This document shows positions 51,508 through 60,914 of a DNA stretch of 64,000 nucleotides, piece after piece (position 1 is the first letter of the stretch; every line of letters starts with the position of its first letter). Under the pieces are notes generated by a model. It ran no database searches. It was not told the origin of the DNA and saw only the letters and a program-made list of their open reading frames with translations. Source of the DNA: Bacillota bacterium (GTDB lineage Bacteria; Bacillota; Clostridia; Acetivibrionales; DTU013); assembly GCA_023412915.1 (NCBI GenBank), contig JAEZRE010000016.1, forward strand, positions 46,316 through 110,315. Reading direction: 5' to 3'. Both the position numbers and the translations under genes were made by a program.

Positions 51508-52484
51508 CGTTTCGTTTCGCTTAACCAGGCGGCGGCAGTCCTGCCCGCGAGCTCCCCCTGCCTTGTGACATTGTCGACAAGGTCGTGCACACGTACTACG
51601 TTACCGCAGGCAAAAACTCCGGGCATGGAAGTCGCCATACCCTTATCCGTAACGGGGCCTGCCGTAACAGAATCCATGCGGATTCCAGCCGCTTTAGTTA
51701 TCTCATTTTCAGGTATCAACCCAACTGAGAGAAGCAGCGTATCGCACCCGACAAATTCTTCGGAACCGGGCACAGGCTTCAAGTCATCCTCCACCCTTGC
51801 CACAGTCACGCCCTCAAGCCGTTCGCGCCCGTGAATTCTCACCACAGTATGCCTCAGTTTCAGCGGGATGTCGAAATCGTACAGGCACTGTACTACGTTC
51901 CTGGTCAGTCCGCCAGGCTTCGGCATTATTTCACATACCATTTTGACTTCCGCGCCTTCCAATGTCAAGCGTCTGGCCATTATCAGCCCGATATCGCCGG
52001 AACCCAGTATCACGAACTTTTTACCGGGCATATAGCCAAGTATATTGACAAACTTCTGCGCGGTACCCGCCGTTATGACCCCCGAAGGCCTGGTCCCGGG
52101 GATGTTGAGCGCGCCCCTCGTCCTTTCCCTGCAGCCCATCGCAAGTATAACCGCACCCGCCCTGATACGCAAATGGCCGGCCTCTGTGCTTATCGCCTCG
52201 ACCGTCCTGTCCTGACCTATAGACAGCACAGTAGTGCCTGTAAGGTATGCGATCCCGGCTTTATCTATCATATCGATATACCGGAAGGCATATTCCGGTC
52301 CGGTAAGCTCCTCCTTGAACACCTGCAGCCCGAAACCGGTGTGTATGCACTGCATCAGTATGCCGCCCAGGCTGTCTTCACGTTCGAGTATCAATATGTC
52401 ATCTATTCCGCGCTTTTTTGCCTCGAGAGCCGCCGCCATTCCGGCAGGGCCTCCTCCTATCACGACCAGCTGTACATCCTGCAA
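51480..52484 (-). CDS. NAD(P)/FAD-dependent oxidoreductase of the glycerol operon, REP-altered C-terminus
   Basis: A 334-residue pyridine-nucleotide-disulfide-type flavoprotein with FAD site VVIGGGPAGMAAALEAKKRG, DSLGGILMQC, and NAD site VILGSGDIGLIMARRL. It ends soon after GVFACGNVVRVHDLVDNVTRQGELAG. Relatives that pair with GlpA-like dehydrogenases continue for several dozen residues. Here the last ten residues (KRRDGSFVSV) are encoded by a REP-like repeat, so the original end has been replaced. The TTG at 52484 has GGGAGG 7 bases upstream; ATG 52508 lacks one. Confidence 0.85.
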   Translation of the reverse strand: MQDVQLVVIGGGPAGMAAALEAKKRGIDDILILEREDSLGGILMQCIHTGFGLQVFKEELTGPEYAFRYIDMIDKAGIAYLTGTTVLSIGQDRTVEAISTEAGHLRIRAGAVILAMGCRERTRGALNIPGTRPSGVITAGTAQKFVNILGYMPGKKFVILGSGDIGLIMARRLTLEGAEVKMVCEIMPKPGGLTRNVVQCLYDFDIPLKLRHTVVRIHGRERLEGVTVARVEDDLKPVPGSEEFVGCDTLLLSVGLIPENEITKAAGIRMDSVTAGPVTDKGMATSMPGVFACGNVVRVHDLVDNVTRQGELAGRTAAAWLSETKRRDGSFVSV

Positions 52485-52588
52485 TTGAATACCTCCCGGA
52501 TCGGCCATAAGTCATGTATCGGGTGAATCAGTTGACGGTTTTCCCACTCATAAGTTGGAGAACCCTCCACGGCCCGCTGCCCGCCGGC

Positions 52589-54019
52589 TCATTTTGTTCT
52601 CTCTATCAGGATCTGAGACGCTCCGCCCTTCTTTGTCACCTCGGCATACGGGATACCAAGCTCTTCGGAAAGCAGTTCGATGATCCTCGGCGTGCAAAAG
52701 CCGCCCTGGCACCGCCCCATTCCTGCCCGCGTCCTCCGTTTCACGCCGTCGACATCGAGAGCGCCGGCAGGCCTTCTGATGCTGTCGATCACTTCCCCCT
52801 CCGTCACCTTTTCACAGCGGCAGACAAGCCTGCCATAGGACGGATCGGCCTTAATCAGCCGGTCCGCCTCATCGGAGCGGAGGTTTCTGAATCTTATGAT
52901 TTTATCCCTATTATTTTTGAAATCTTTTTTAGGTTCCAGCAGCAGTCCCTGATTACCCAGCATATCGCAGACGTAGCGTCCGATCGCGGGTGCGCTGGTA
53001 AGGCCGGGAGAATCTATCCCCGCGGCATGGATAACATTTTTATGAGTAGCAGACGGCCTTATAATAAAATCTCTTCCGGGGGCTTTTGCCCTGATCCCGG
53101 CAAAAGAAGTGATAACCTGCCTTAAATCGATTCCCGGCACCGCCCTCCGGGCGCTTTTAGCGACGTATTCCAAGCCAGGGCCTGAAGTGGCGGTATCCCC
53201 GTTGTCCTCAAGATCCTCCGCATTCGGACCGACGAGTATGTTACCGTCGACTGTCGGAGTCACCAGCACGCCTTTTCCAAGTTCGGTGGGGCATTGAAAA
53301 ATAACTCTGCCGACGGCGCCACCGGCCGATTTGTCGAGGAGTAGATACTCACCCTTCCTCGGTTTTATCGAAATATCGTTGTCTCCGGCCATTGAAGCCA
53401 CATCGCCGGCATGTGCCCCGGCGGCGTTCAAGAAATACCTGCAGGTCATGACGCCGCACAGCGTGCTTACATCGATCAGGTCGTCCCTGAAAGTCACCCC
53501 TGTCACTCCCCTGCTCCTGTAAAGCTCAACGCCGTTCATGACCGCATTCTCAACGGCGGCGATACTGAGTTCATAAGGGCTGACGATACCCGCAGAAGGC
53601 GCCAGAAGAGCATCCGTGGCGTCAGGTGAAAGACCGGGTTCCAACGTTCTGGCCTCATCTCCGCTGATTATCTCAAGCGCTTCCGCTCCATTCAATTTAC
53701 CTCTGTCAAGGAGTTCCTGCAATACAGATCTGTCTTTAACACCGAAACCGGCTACGAGCGAGCCGGTCCTTATGAAAGGTACGTCGAGCTCCGAGGCGAT
53801 TTTTTCCATCATTCCAGCGCCCCGAACGTTCAGGAGGGCCTTGAGACTGCCCGGGACACAGTCGTACCCGGCGTGTACAATGCCGCTATTGGCTTTGCTT
53901 GCTCCCATTGCTATGTCATGCTCACTTTCCAGTATGCAGATCTTAAGCTCGTACCTGGAAAGCTCCCTTGCTATAAAGGCTCCGACGACTCCCGCGCCGG
54001 CTATTATGACGTCGTACAA
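52589..54019 (-). CDS. glpA: FAD-dependent glycerol-3-phosphate dehydrogenase-like protein with BFD [2Fe-2S] domain
   Basis: A 476-residue flavoprotein. The N-terminal FAD site is VIIAGAGVVGAFIARELS, the DAO fold carries GANSGIVHAGYD-like blocks (ASKANSGIVHAGYDCVPGS), and a C-terminal BFD-like domain has CRCEKVTEGEV and GRCQGGFC, whose four Cys bind [2Fe-2S]. Such proteins oxidise glycerol-3-phosphate to dihydroxyacetone phosphate in anaerobes together with the next oxidoreductase and DUF1667 protein. TTG 54019 lies 8 bases after AGGAGG. A related role on other hydroxy acids cannot be excluded. Confidence 0.85.
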   Translation of the reverse strand: MYDVIIAGAGVVGAFIARELSRYELKICILESEHDIAMGASKANSGIVHAGYDCVPGSLKALLNVRGAGMMEKIASELDVPFIRTGSLVAGFGVKDRSVLQELLDRGKLNGAEALEIISGDEARTLEPGLSPDATDALLAPSAGIVSPYELSIAAVENAVMNGVELYRSRGVTGVTFRDDLIDVSTLCGVMTCRYFLNAAGAHAGDVASMAGDNDISIKPRKGEYLLLDKSAGGAVGRVIFQCPTELGKGVLVTPTVDGNILVGPNAEDLEDNGDTATSGPGLEYVAKSARRAVPGIDLRQVITSFAGIRAKAPGRDFIIRPSATHKNVIHAAGIDSPGLTSAPAIGRYVCDMLGNQGLLLEPKKDFKNNRDKIIRFRNLRSDEADRLIKADPSYGRLVCRCEKVTEGEVIDSIRRPAGALDVDGVKRRTRAGMGRCQGGFCTPRIIELLSEELGIPYAEVTKKGGASQILIERTK

Positions 54020-54211
54020 TAAAGCCGCCTCCTTGGGAAAACTGCAGCTTCGGGACTTGCCTAACAATAACTGTATCAAGCATTCCGACTGATTTTTCGT
54101 CATGTTTCGTTGTCGTCGGCTTAGATACGAAGAGTATCTGCGCCTCCATCCGCCTTGCAGGACGAAAAATCATCACGGAATCAAATGCTATATATATTGC
54201 CGGACGAGTTT

Positions 54212-55945
54212 TTAATTCTTTTTCAGCTTCATGTGGGCATTTTCGGCGTAACGTTTTATCTTCATTGTAGTCGTTTTGATAAATTCGCTCTCACGTATCG
54301 TGAATGCGCTGATCCGCTTGTAAAGCGGCATATCCCTGTTGGCGTTTTTAATTACCTCGGAGATTATGCTGCGGATCTCTTCCATGGAAGGAGTGTGGCC
54401 CTTGAATTTTTCCTTTATAGCCTCAAGGTTCGGCAAAATGTGCGCCCCGACCATCGTCTCTCCGGACTTGTCATCCTCGTAGCCGGTGACCATGGATTCA
54501 AGAACGTAAGGGCTCCTGTTGATATAGGACTCCACTTCCTCCGGGAATATGTTCTTACCGTTTTTGGTAACAATAACGTTTTTCAGTCGCCCAGTAATAT
54601 AGTATGCTCCCGATTTTGAAATCTTACCAAGATCCCCGGTATGGAACCAGCCGTCTCTCAGGCATTTTGAAGTGGCTTCTTCATTTTTATAATAACCGAG
54701 CATTACATTGTCGCCTTTTGTGATGATCTCACCGACTCCATTCTCGTCAGGATTGTCTATCCTGACCTCGACCCCCGGTATCGGCAAGCCTACGGAAGCG
54801 TTGCCGTGAAAATTGTCCCTCTCTCCGATAACAAGAGGGGAACATTCGGTCAGCCCATAGCCCTGCAACACCTTGAAGCCGAAACGGTCCAGACCGTTGG
54901 AGACTACCCGATCGATAGCGGCAGCGCCGGTAATCACCAGTCTGAGGCGCCCTCCGAGAGTCCTGTGGATGCTGCCGAACATAGCCCGTCGTACATCTAT
55001 GTGCAAGAGCTTCAATATGGAACTTATAAAAAGCATTGCCACTACGACAAACTTCATTCCAGGCTTTTTGCCTATCTGGTTCCATATTTTCTTATAAAGG
55101 TTCTCAAGCAGGAGCGGTACTGTCACCAGAATAGTTGGTTTGACTTCGGCCAGATTCTTCTGAATGTATTTCAAGCCTTCATTGAAGGCTATCGTTGCAC
55201 CGCTGTAAATTATCGTGAGAAAATCGATGGTACATTCATAGGTGTGATGTAAAGGCAGAATCGAGAGCGTTATATCATTACTGTCAACGTGCACGGTTTT
55301 GCAAACGCTCATTATATCCGAACAGATATTTTTCTGTGACAGCATGACGCCCTTGGCCAGGTCCGTGGTTCCGGAGGTGAAGAGCAGCACGCTCATTGCC
55401 GTATCGTCAATCTTGTACGCATCTAGATCGGCTTTGCCTTGTTCGATCAGCAGCCGGCCCATTTGGAGCAGCTTCCTGAAGGAGAGAAAATCCTCGGAAT
55501 CCTCTTCCTGATCCATACTGATAAAGTATTTGACCTGGCTTCCCGATTTTTTCAGGGCCAGAATATCGTTTGTGAGCCTTCCCGAAAAAATTAACGCGGA
55601 GGAACCGCTCCTGTTGAGCAGGTTGCCTTTTTCCGCAAGAGGCAGCTCCTTGTCCATCGGCACTATTACGCCCGTGTGGTTTGTCACGGCCAGGTACGAA
55701 ACGCACCATTCATAGCGGTTCTCTCCCATAACAGAGACAAAGCCGTCCGCAAGGTCGAGAGACCTCAGCGCCGCTCCGAGCGCTTCCACATCTTCCTTGA
55801 AATGCTTGTACGTTATGCTCCGGAATTCTCCATTGCCTACCCTGACCCAGAAAGCAGCCTTTTCAGGGAAAAGACCGGCGCTCTGCTCGAGCAGATCCCT
55901 GAAATCACGGATATACCTGACATTGTAAAGAGACTTTGAATTCAC
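54212..55945 (-). CDS. AMP-forming long-chain acyl-CoA synthetase
   Basis: A 577-residue adenylate-forming enzyme that activates fatty acids as acyl-AMP and then acyl-CoA. The ATP loop is LLFTSGTTDLAKGVMLSQKN, GYGLTECSPLV is the adenine motif, GWFHTGDLGKI the conserved Asp region and GRLKNVIVTKNGKNIFPEEVE the hinge with catalytic Lys nearby. GTG 55945 has GGGGTGG upstream and is followed by the conserved start region. It precedes the glycerol operon on the same strand, 192 bases upstream. Confidence 0.9.
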   Translation of the reverse strand: MNSKSLYNVRYIRDFRDLLEQSAGLFPEKAAFWVRVGNGEFRSITYKHFKEDVEALGAALRSLDLADGFVSVMGENRYEWCVSYLAVTNHTGVIVPMDKELPLAEKGNLLNRSGSSALIFSGRLTNDILALKKSGSQVKYFISMDQEEDSEDFLSFRKLLQMGRLLIEQGKADLDAYKIDDTAMSVLLFTSGTTDLAKGVMLSQKNICSDIMSVCKTVHVDSNDITLSILPLHHTYECTIDFLTIIYSGATIAFNEGLKYIQKNLAEVKPTILVTVPLLLENLYKKIWNQIGKKPGMKFVVVAMLFISSILKLLHIDVRRAMFGSIHRTLGGRLRLVITGAAAIDRVVSNGLDRFGFKVLQGYGLTECSPLVIGERDNFHGNASVGLPIPGVEVRIDNPDENGVGEIITKGDNVMLGYYKNEEATSKCLRDGWFHTGDLGKISKSGAYYITGRLKNVIVTKNGKNIFPEEVESYINRSPYVLESMVTGYEDDKSGETMVGAHILPNLEAIKEKFKGHTPSMEEIRSIISEVIKNANRDMPLYKRISAFTIRESEFIKTTTMKIKRYAENAHMKLKKN

Positions 55946-56132
55946 CGCACCCACCCCGTTTCGACCAGTTATTTTTACATGGCGGCAAGCCGCCGACACC
56001 GGACCTGGCACAGGCTGTACGCATAATCTGCTACGGTCCATTTTTAATGTTGCTTGCCGAAAAATCGACCGGCAAAACCAATTACTCTATTAACATAATA
56101 TCATATATATATTTATAAATATACAAGCTATA

Positions 56133-56747
56133 TTATTCATTCAGCGTGCAAACGACTGTGAAATCATTTTTCAGGTACGCTTCAACGAACTCAGCTTTCG
56201 CAATCCTGCCGGAAAAACCGTCAAGCAGCTCTCTGACCTCATCAGGGTGGAAATAGAAATATTTATCCTCCCTGTCGGGTGAAGCCGTATGGAGCAGGTT
56301 AAAGACGACCGTTTCCTTCGAAAGCCTGAAGAAAAGCTCCAGTGCATTTTTCAGGAATTCCTTATTGTTTCCCAGGTTCAGGTTGAATATACCCGAGGTG
56401 TATATTACGTCGAAGGACGCATCCTTAAAAATGTTTTCCTTGAATATGTCAACTTTTAAGAAATCAGCGCCAAGTTTCTTTTTCTGCGCAATATCGATCA
56501 TCTGGCCAAGAATGTCGACACCCGTGTATTTAACCTCGATGCCTTTGCTCCTGACGTATTCGAGCAGGCTTCCCGTGCCGCAGCCGACGTCGAGCAGCCG
56601 CTTTCCGGAAAGATCGACCTTGTTCAGCATCGCGTCGAATCTCAAATGCTGCGCCTCCTCGCTTTCCCACCCCAGAATTCCGTATTCAGGAAGGCCTTTG
56701 GACATGTTTTCTTCATAATAGGATTTAATAACTTCAAATTTCTTCAT
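56133..56747 (-). CDS. Class I SAM-dependent methyltransferase
   Basis: A 204-residue methyltransferase with motif I LLDVGCGTGSLLEY (about 50-63), acidic motif II YTGVDILGQM and post-motif FDVIYTSGIFNLNLG. The core is complete but the substrate is unknown. TGGAGC precedes the ATG. It lies upstream of the acyl-CoA synthetase with a 187-base gap. Confidence 0.85.
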   Translation of the reverse strand: MKKFEVIKSYYEENMSKGLPEYGILGWESEEAQHLRFDAMLNKVDLSGKRLLDVGCGTGSLLEYVRSKGIEVKYTGVDILGQMIDIAQKKKLGADFLKVDIFKENIFKDASFDVIYTSGIFNLNLGNNKEFLKNALELFFRLSKETVVFNLLHTASPDREDKYFYFHPDEVRELLDGFSGRIAKAEFVEAYLKNDFTVVCTLNE

Positions 56748-56827
56748 GCCATAGCTCCATTCGTATTTATATTTTTATAATAGCCCCTGAAGAGCCCGCG
56801 GTCAAGGGAAAGCGCCTGCTGCTAAAA

Positions 56828-57115
56828 TTGCCCGCCGAGAGGGAATCGCCTGCTAAGAAAAACAGGCGAATATATACTATCGTCGAAAGAATAGTAGGTG
56901 ACTGGGACCCGATAAACTTGTTCCCATACTCGCCTAGTGATGAATACAAAGTTGAGGTATCCCAAATCGTTGATGTTCTTAATAATGTATCGGATGCTAG
57001 TTCGTTAGCAAAAAGCATACGAGATATCTTTATAAATGAGTTCAGTGATGAAGTTTTTAAAAAGTCATACGAAGAGTGTTTAGATATTGCAAGCCGCATA
57101 ATTAATGAGCTATAG
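56828..57115 (+). CDS. DUF1871-like small protein
   Basis: A 95-residue frame whose body, from about residue 13, reads RRIYTIVERIVGDWDPINLF, then DEYKVEVSQIVDVLNN and a helical end (EECLDIASRI). This resembles DUF1871 proteins of unknown function. The start is unclear: the TTG at 56828 has only AAGGGAAAG 12 bases upstream, and the frame stays open further back, so the 5' end may be damaged. A good terminator follows. Confidence 0.5.
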   Translation: MPAERESPAKKNRRIYTIVERIVGDWDPINLFPYSPSDEYKVEVSQIVDVLNNVSDASSLAKSIRDIFINEFSDEVFKKSYEECLDIASRIINEL

Positions 57116-57133
57116 ATACCGTTAACATTAGAG

Positions 57134-57167
57134 TCCCTGGATGGATAGCCTTGTCCAGGGATTTTTT
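57134..57167 (+). terminator. Rho-independent terminator
   Basis: TCCCTGGA and TCCAGGGA form an 8-bp stem with a 12-base loop followed by six T, 19 bases after the stop of the DUF1871-like gene. Confidence 0.85.
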
Positions 57168-57247
57168 ATGTCCTTCCCTGCCCCATCTCGAAAGTAGAAT
57201 ATAGTGAAAAGCTTACATTCACTCACTCCGTATATTCCCTGTATATC

Positions 57248-57285
57248 AAGGCTTTGATGGCTTAACGGCTGTCAGAGCCTTTTTA
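57248..57285 (+). terminator. Second hairpin with T run
   Basis: AAGGCTTTGA pairs with TCAGAGCCTT (one wobble) and is followed by TTTT. No complete gene lies just before it, so it may belong to lost DNA. Confidence 0.45.
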
Positions 57286-57355
57286 TATGCCTCTGGAATG
57301 TATGATGCCGGGGGTATACACAAAAAATCGCACGATGAAAGGGGTTGCATAGTAA

Positions 57356-57412
57356 TGACAGCATTAGAAGCGTTGAAGGAACATAAGGACATTGAACTGA
57401 TGAAAATCTGAT
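57356..57412 (+). pseudogene. Possible 5' stub of a lost gene (18 codons)
   Basis: AAAGGGG lies 10 bases before an ATG that encodes TALEALKEHKDIELMKI and then a stop. It looks like the N-terminus of a small protein cut short. The surrounding stretch 57168-57430 shows no other gene. Confidence 0.3.
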
Positions 57413-57430
57413 ATAAACCGGTTAATGTAA

Positions 57431-57458
57431 TTGATATTTTCCATCAATATCGTATAAT
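57431..57458 (+). promoter_or_regulatory. Promoter of hydE with overlapping inverted repeat
   Basis: TTGATA and TATAAT are separated by 16 bases and lie 55 bases before the start codon. The -35 region overlaps ATTGAT-attttcc-ATCAAT, a possible operator. Confidence 0.65.
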
Positions 57459-57512
57459 ATTTTCATACTCCCGACCGCAAGGTTGTTTCCGAGCAGAAAG
57501 GTGATATGTAAA

Positions 57513-58604
57513 ATGGAAAATGCGAACACGTTATTTCAACGAGAGAGTCCTATAGAAGGATCTATTATATCCAGTCTCTCCCGAATACTTTTAACCGGCA
57601 GCCGGTCTGAACTTACGGATATCATAGAGCATTTCGATTCCGCATCCCTTGAGGAACGCAAAAATCTTTTCGCAGCAGCGCTTGAAAAGCGCAGGCAGCA
57701 TTACGGCAACAGCGTCTATTTCCGCGGGCTAATTGAATTCAGCAGCCACTGTAAAAACGACTGCTTTTACTGCGGCATACGCAAAAGCAACAGAAACTCG
57801 CACAGATACAGGCTTTCAGCGGACGAGATACTCGGGTGCTGCGAAGAAGGGCATAGACTCGGCTTCCGAACCTTCGTGCTGCAAAGCGGTGAAGATCCGT
57901 ATTTTACGGACGACCGCATTTGTTCGATAATTGAGGAAATTCGCAGGCAATTTCCCGATTGCGCAATAACGCTTTCCATAGGAGAAAAGAGCAGGGAAAG
58001 CTATCGGAAATATTTCGATGCGGGAGCGGACCGCTACCTGCTGAGGCATGAAACCGCCAGCGAAGGTCACTATCTGAAACTGCACCCGGAGGGTATGAGC
58101 CTTGACTACCGCAAGCAGTGCCTTTATGAGCTGAAGGAAATCGGATATCAGGTCGGAGCGGGCTTCATGGTCGGATCACCTTATCAGACCTATGAAGAAC
58201 TGGCGTCGGACCTGATTTTCCTGCGTGGGCTGAAGCCGCATATGATCGGCATCGGTCCCTTCATACCCCATAAGGATACAGTCTTTGCATGCGAAAAAAC
58301 GCCGACGAAGGATTTGACGCTGGTCATGCTTTCACTGCTCAGGCTCATGCTGCCAAAGGTGCTGCTGCCTGCCACAACCGCGCTCGGCACAGTCGATCCC
58401 AACGGTCGGGAGGACGGTCTCAGGGCGGGCGCCAACGTTGTTATGCCCAACCTCTCGCCTGTGGCGCACCGTAAGGATTACTCGCTGTACGACAACAAAA
58501 TATGCACGGGCGAGGAAGCCGCAGAGTGCCTGGGCTGCCTAGCGCAGAGGATCCGTTCCGCCGGTTTCGAACCCGACTTTTCAAGGGGCGACAGCCTGAT
58601 GTAG
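57513..58604 (+). CDS. hydE: [FeFe]-hydrogenase maturase HydE (radical SAM)
   Basis: A 363-residue radical SAM enzyme needed to build the H-cluster of [FeFe] hydrogenase. FSSHCKNDCFYCGIRKSN holds the CxxxCxxC that binds [4Fe-4S] near residue 80. LQSGEDPYFTD, RHETASEGHY and FMVGSPYQTYEEL match HydE rather than BioB or PylB. The ATG at 57513 follows AAGGTGAT. No hydF, hydG or hydrogenase gene is in this window, so those must be elsewhere. Confidence 0.88.
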   Translation: MENANTLFQRESPIEGSIISSLSRILLTGSRSELTDIIEHFDSASLEERKNLFAAALEKRRQHYGNSVYFRGLIEFSSHCKNDCFYCGIRKSNRNSHRYRLSADEILGCCEEGHRLGFRTFVLQSGEDPYFTDDRICSIIEEIRRQFPDCAITLSIGEKSRESYRKYFDAGADRYLLRHETASEGHYLKLHPEGMSLDYRKQCLYELKEIGYQVGAGFMVGSPYQTYEELASDLIFLRGLKPHMIGIGPFIPHKDTVFACEKTPTKDLTLVMLSLLRLMLPKVLLPATTALGTVDPNGREDGLRAGANVVMPNLSPVAHRKDYSLYDNKICTGEEAAECLGCLAQRIRSAGFEPDFSRGDSLM

Positions 58605-58641
58605 CACATTATGCCTGAAGAATTACGGCGCCACGATCGCA

Positions 58642-58670
58642 TTGTCACGACCATATTCTTCTGGTATTAT
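58642..58670 (+). promoter_or_regulatory. Sigma-A promoter of the LOG-family gene
   Basis: TTGTCA and TATTAT with a 17-base spacer, 39 bases before the start codon. Confidence 0.65.
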
Positions 58671-58708
58671 AAATTGATAGCGGCGTACAATATTTTCGGA
58701 GGATATGT

Positions 58709-59284
58709 ATGAATAAGGTCATTTGCGTATACAGCTCATCGAGCAATACGATAGATACATCCTATTTCGATCTGGCTGCCGAGCTCGGCAGGGCTATTGC
58801 CTCAAACGGAGACACACTGCTTTTCGGCGGCGGCATGAGGGGCCTTATGGGAGCTACAGCCACAGCGGCGCATGATTCCGGCGCAAAAGTAATCGGAATC
58901 ATCCCTGAAGCGCTCAACCTCAAGGGTATAGCATTCGAAGCCTGTGACGAAATGGTAGTCACGCGGGACATCCGCACAAGGAAGGCGATCATGGACGAGC
59001 GCTCCGAGGCCTTTATCGCATTGCCGGGAGGTTTCGGCACGTTGGAGGAGCTGATCGAGATTATATCGTTAAAACTCTTGAAATATCATAACAAGCCCAT
59101 AGTCATAATGAATCGCGGAGGCTTCTACGACGCGATGTTGAAGCAGTTCGAGGATATAATCGAAGGAAGCTTCGCAAAACCGGAAAGCCGCACGCTTTAT
59201 TACGTTGCGGCCGATGCGGCTGATGCGATGGAATATCTCAATTCATACAAGCCCGTCGAACTCAAGGATAAGTGGCTGACCTGA
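58709..59284 (+). CDS. LOG-family protein (nucleoside 5'-monophosphate phosphoribohydrolase)
   Basis: A 191-residue Rossmann-like protein with the LOG signature LPGGFGTLEEL near residue 110 and GGGMRGLMGA near residue 45. LOG enzymes cleave the base from (cytokinin) nucleoside monophosphates; bacterial members probably act in nucleotide salvage or clean-up. CGGAGG lies before the ATG. It is a single gene behind its own promoter. Confidence 0.88.
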   Translation: MNKVICVYSSSSNTIDTSYFDLAAELGRAIASNGDTLLFGGGMRGLMGATATAAHDSGAKVIGIIPEALNLKGIAFEACDEMVVTRDIRTRKAIMDERSEAFIALPGGFGTLEELIEIISLKLLKYHNKPIVIMNRGGFYDAMLKQFEDIIEGSFAKPESRTLYYVAADAADAMEYLNSYKPVELKDKWLT

Positions 59285-59349
59285 GATTAATAGGCTACCC
59301 GGGACAAATGGCCGGTCTGAGATAATTGGGGCAGTCTGAAGTCCCCGCA

Positions 59350-60816
59350 TCAGCCCCCGGGCACATAAAATCCCGCTTCCGTCGGTTTATAACGTATGCG
59401 GAATTTTGGCAGTGTATTAATCTGTGCATAGTAATTCTCCGTCCAGTCACTGCCCTGCGACGGGTCGTTAACACCGTCCGCAGGCGGTGCGAACAGCTTG
59501 AATACCAGCTCCTGCCCCACTTTTAACGGCTTTTCGTAAAATGCCGGCATCAGATCAACAGATTTAACTCCGGGTTTTTTATAGAACCATTTTCCATTTA
59601 ATTCAAATATGGCGTTAAGCAGTTCATCCTCAAAGTAAACTTCACAGAAGACTGGGCTTCCTACAAAGTCAAGCTTCATCGCAAGCCCGTCCGAATCCTC
59701 CGAACCGCCCCACCTCAGTCTGACCGGCAGTTCGGCTTCACCGCCCGTCTCCATGGAGGGCGTGAAATAATCGTCGTGGATTATCTCCTTGTAGGAGTCG
59801 AATAACGGCAGGCGTATGCCATTTCCGGGATTGTTCGGATCCTCGAGTTCGAGCCCGAGCCGTCCCCTGTCCCTGAACTGGTAGCACGTGATGCCTGTCA
59901 GCCAGGCAGCCTTCTCATCCCTCACCGTCCGGTAGAATTCCATCATCATCTGCGCCTGATCGTACGGCCCGGTAACATCCCCATCCGCATTGAACTCGGA
60001 AATGACGAGTGGTTTCGTCACTCCGTCGTTAAGGCAGGTGAAACGGTCTAAAGAGAACCTGTTGTCTTCGAATACCCTCTTCACGACTGCCCTCTTGTGG
60101 GTCTTACCTCCTGCTTCGGCTATCGTGAAGGGCCAGCCCCAGTTAAGGGCGAGATAATAATCTCCCGACCATATGTCCGCAGCCCGGACCGCCTCTTTGA
60201 ATTCCTTTTCATACTGCAGCTCGGACGACCCGTTTTCCGGCCCTTCGCCGATACAGAGGATAGTTCGGATATTGGGCGCCTCGCGTTTTATTATGTTGTG
60301 GAACCGGACATAGAAATCCGCTACCTGCTGGTAGCTGTAACGTTTGTTGAAGGCAAACCAGTTGCCGGTGGCCTCATGGTTGATCCTCAGCATAAGTCTG
60401 CCATAGGGCTTCAGGTCCCGCGCCACCTGGACGAGCTGTTCGTCGGAAACGGCGCAGTCCACCGTCATCGTCAGCGTTACGTCCTGTCCATGGCGGCGCA
60501 CATCCTTCATTGATTCGAAGGGCTCGCCTTCCGTATTCCCTTCCAAGCCTCCCGTATATGGAAAATAGTCGTCATACGGGTAATCCCAGGCAAACGTAAC
60601 TCCGCTGCCCTTTCCCAGCACGCTCGCCCTGACGGGCCAGCCCTTGTCGAGCGGGTAATAGCAGTACATGAGATTTATGCTCCTGTGCGGCCTTCCCAGC
60701 TGATTCAATATATAATCCTGATTCACATATTCACCGCGTTCGCTTCCATCCCCGAGATCAACGGCGCATGCCGCCTTTCCCATATGAAGCCTGTATGCCT
60801 TCATGCTGTCGTCCAT
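59350..60816 (-). CDS. Clan GH-A glycoside hydrolase, GH26-like
   Basis: A 488-residue protein with a TIM-barrel region. RINHEATGNWFAFN (near residue 160) matches the acid/base strand of GH26-type enzymes, and PLVISEFNADGD (near 285) would hold the nucleophile Glu. A C-terminal beta-rich part follows. There is no signal peptide from the ATG at 60816 (AGGGCGGG upstream), so an intracellular enzyme acting on imported beta-mannan or related oligosaccharides is likely. The family assignment is by motif only; another clan A family is possible. Confidence 0.65.
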   Translation of the reverse strand: MDDSMKAYRLHMGKAACAVDLGDGSERGEYVNQDYILNQLGRPHRSINLMYCYYPLDKGWPVRASVLGKGSGVTFAWDYPYDDYFPYTGGLEGNTEGEPFESMKDVRRHGQDVTLTMTVDCAVSDEQLVQVARDLKPYGRLMLRINHEATGNWFAFNKRYSYQQVADFYVRFHNIIKREAPNIRTILCIGEGPENGSSELQYEKEFKEAVRAADIWSGDYYLALNWGWPFTIAEAGGKTHKRAVVKRVFEDNRFSLDRFTCLNDGVTKPLVISEFNADGDVTGPYDQAQMMMEFYRTVRDEKAAWLTGITCYQFRDRGRLGLELEDPNNPGNGIRLPLFDSYKEIIHDDYFTPSMETGGEAELPVRLRWGGSEDSDGLAMKLDFVGSPVFCEVYFEDELLNAIFELNGKWFYKKPGVKSVDLMPAFYEKPLKVGQELVFKLFAPPADGVNDPSQGSDWTENYYAQINTLPKFRIRYKPTEAGFYVPGG

Positions 60817-60914
60817 ACATATTGCCCGCCCTTCACTAATTATAACAATAGACCTAAGTCTTCGGCCCAGAGCATCGTTCCCGGAGTTAAATCCGCCGGC
60901 ATTGCGCCGTCTCA

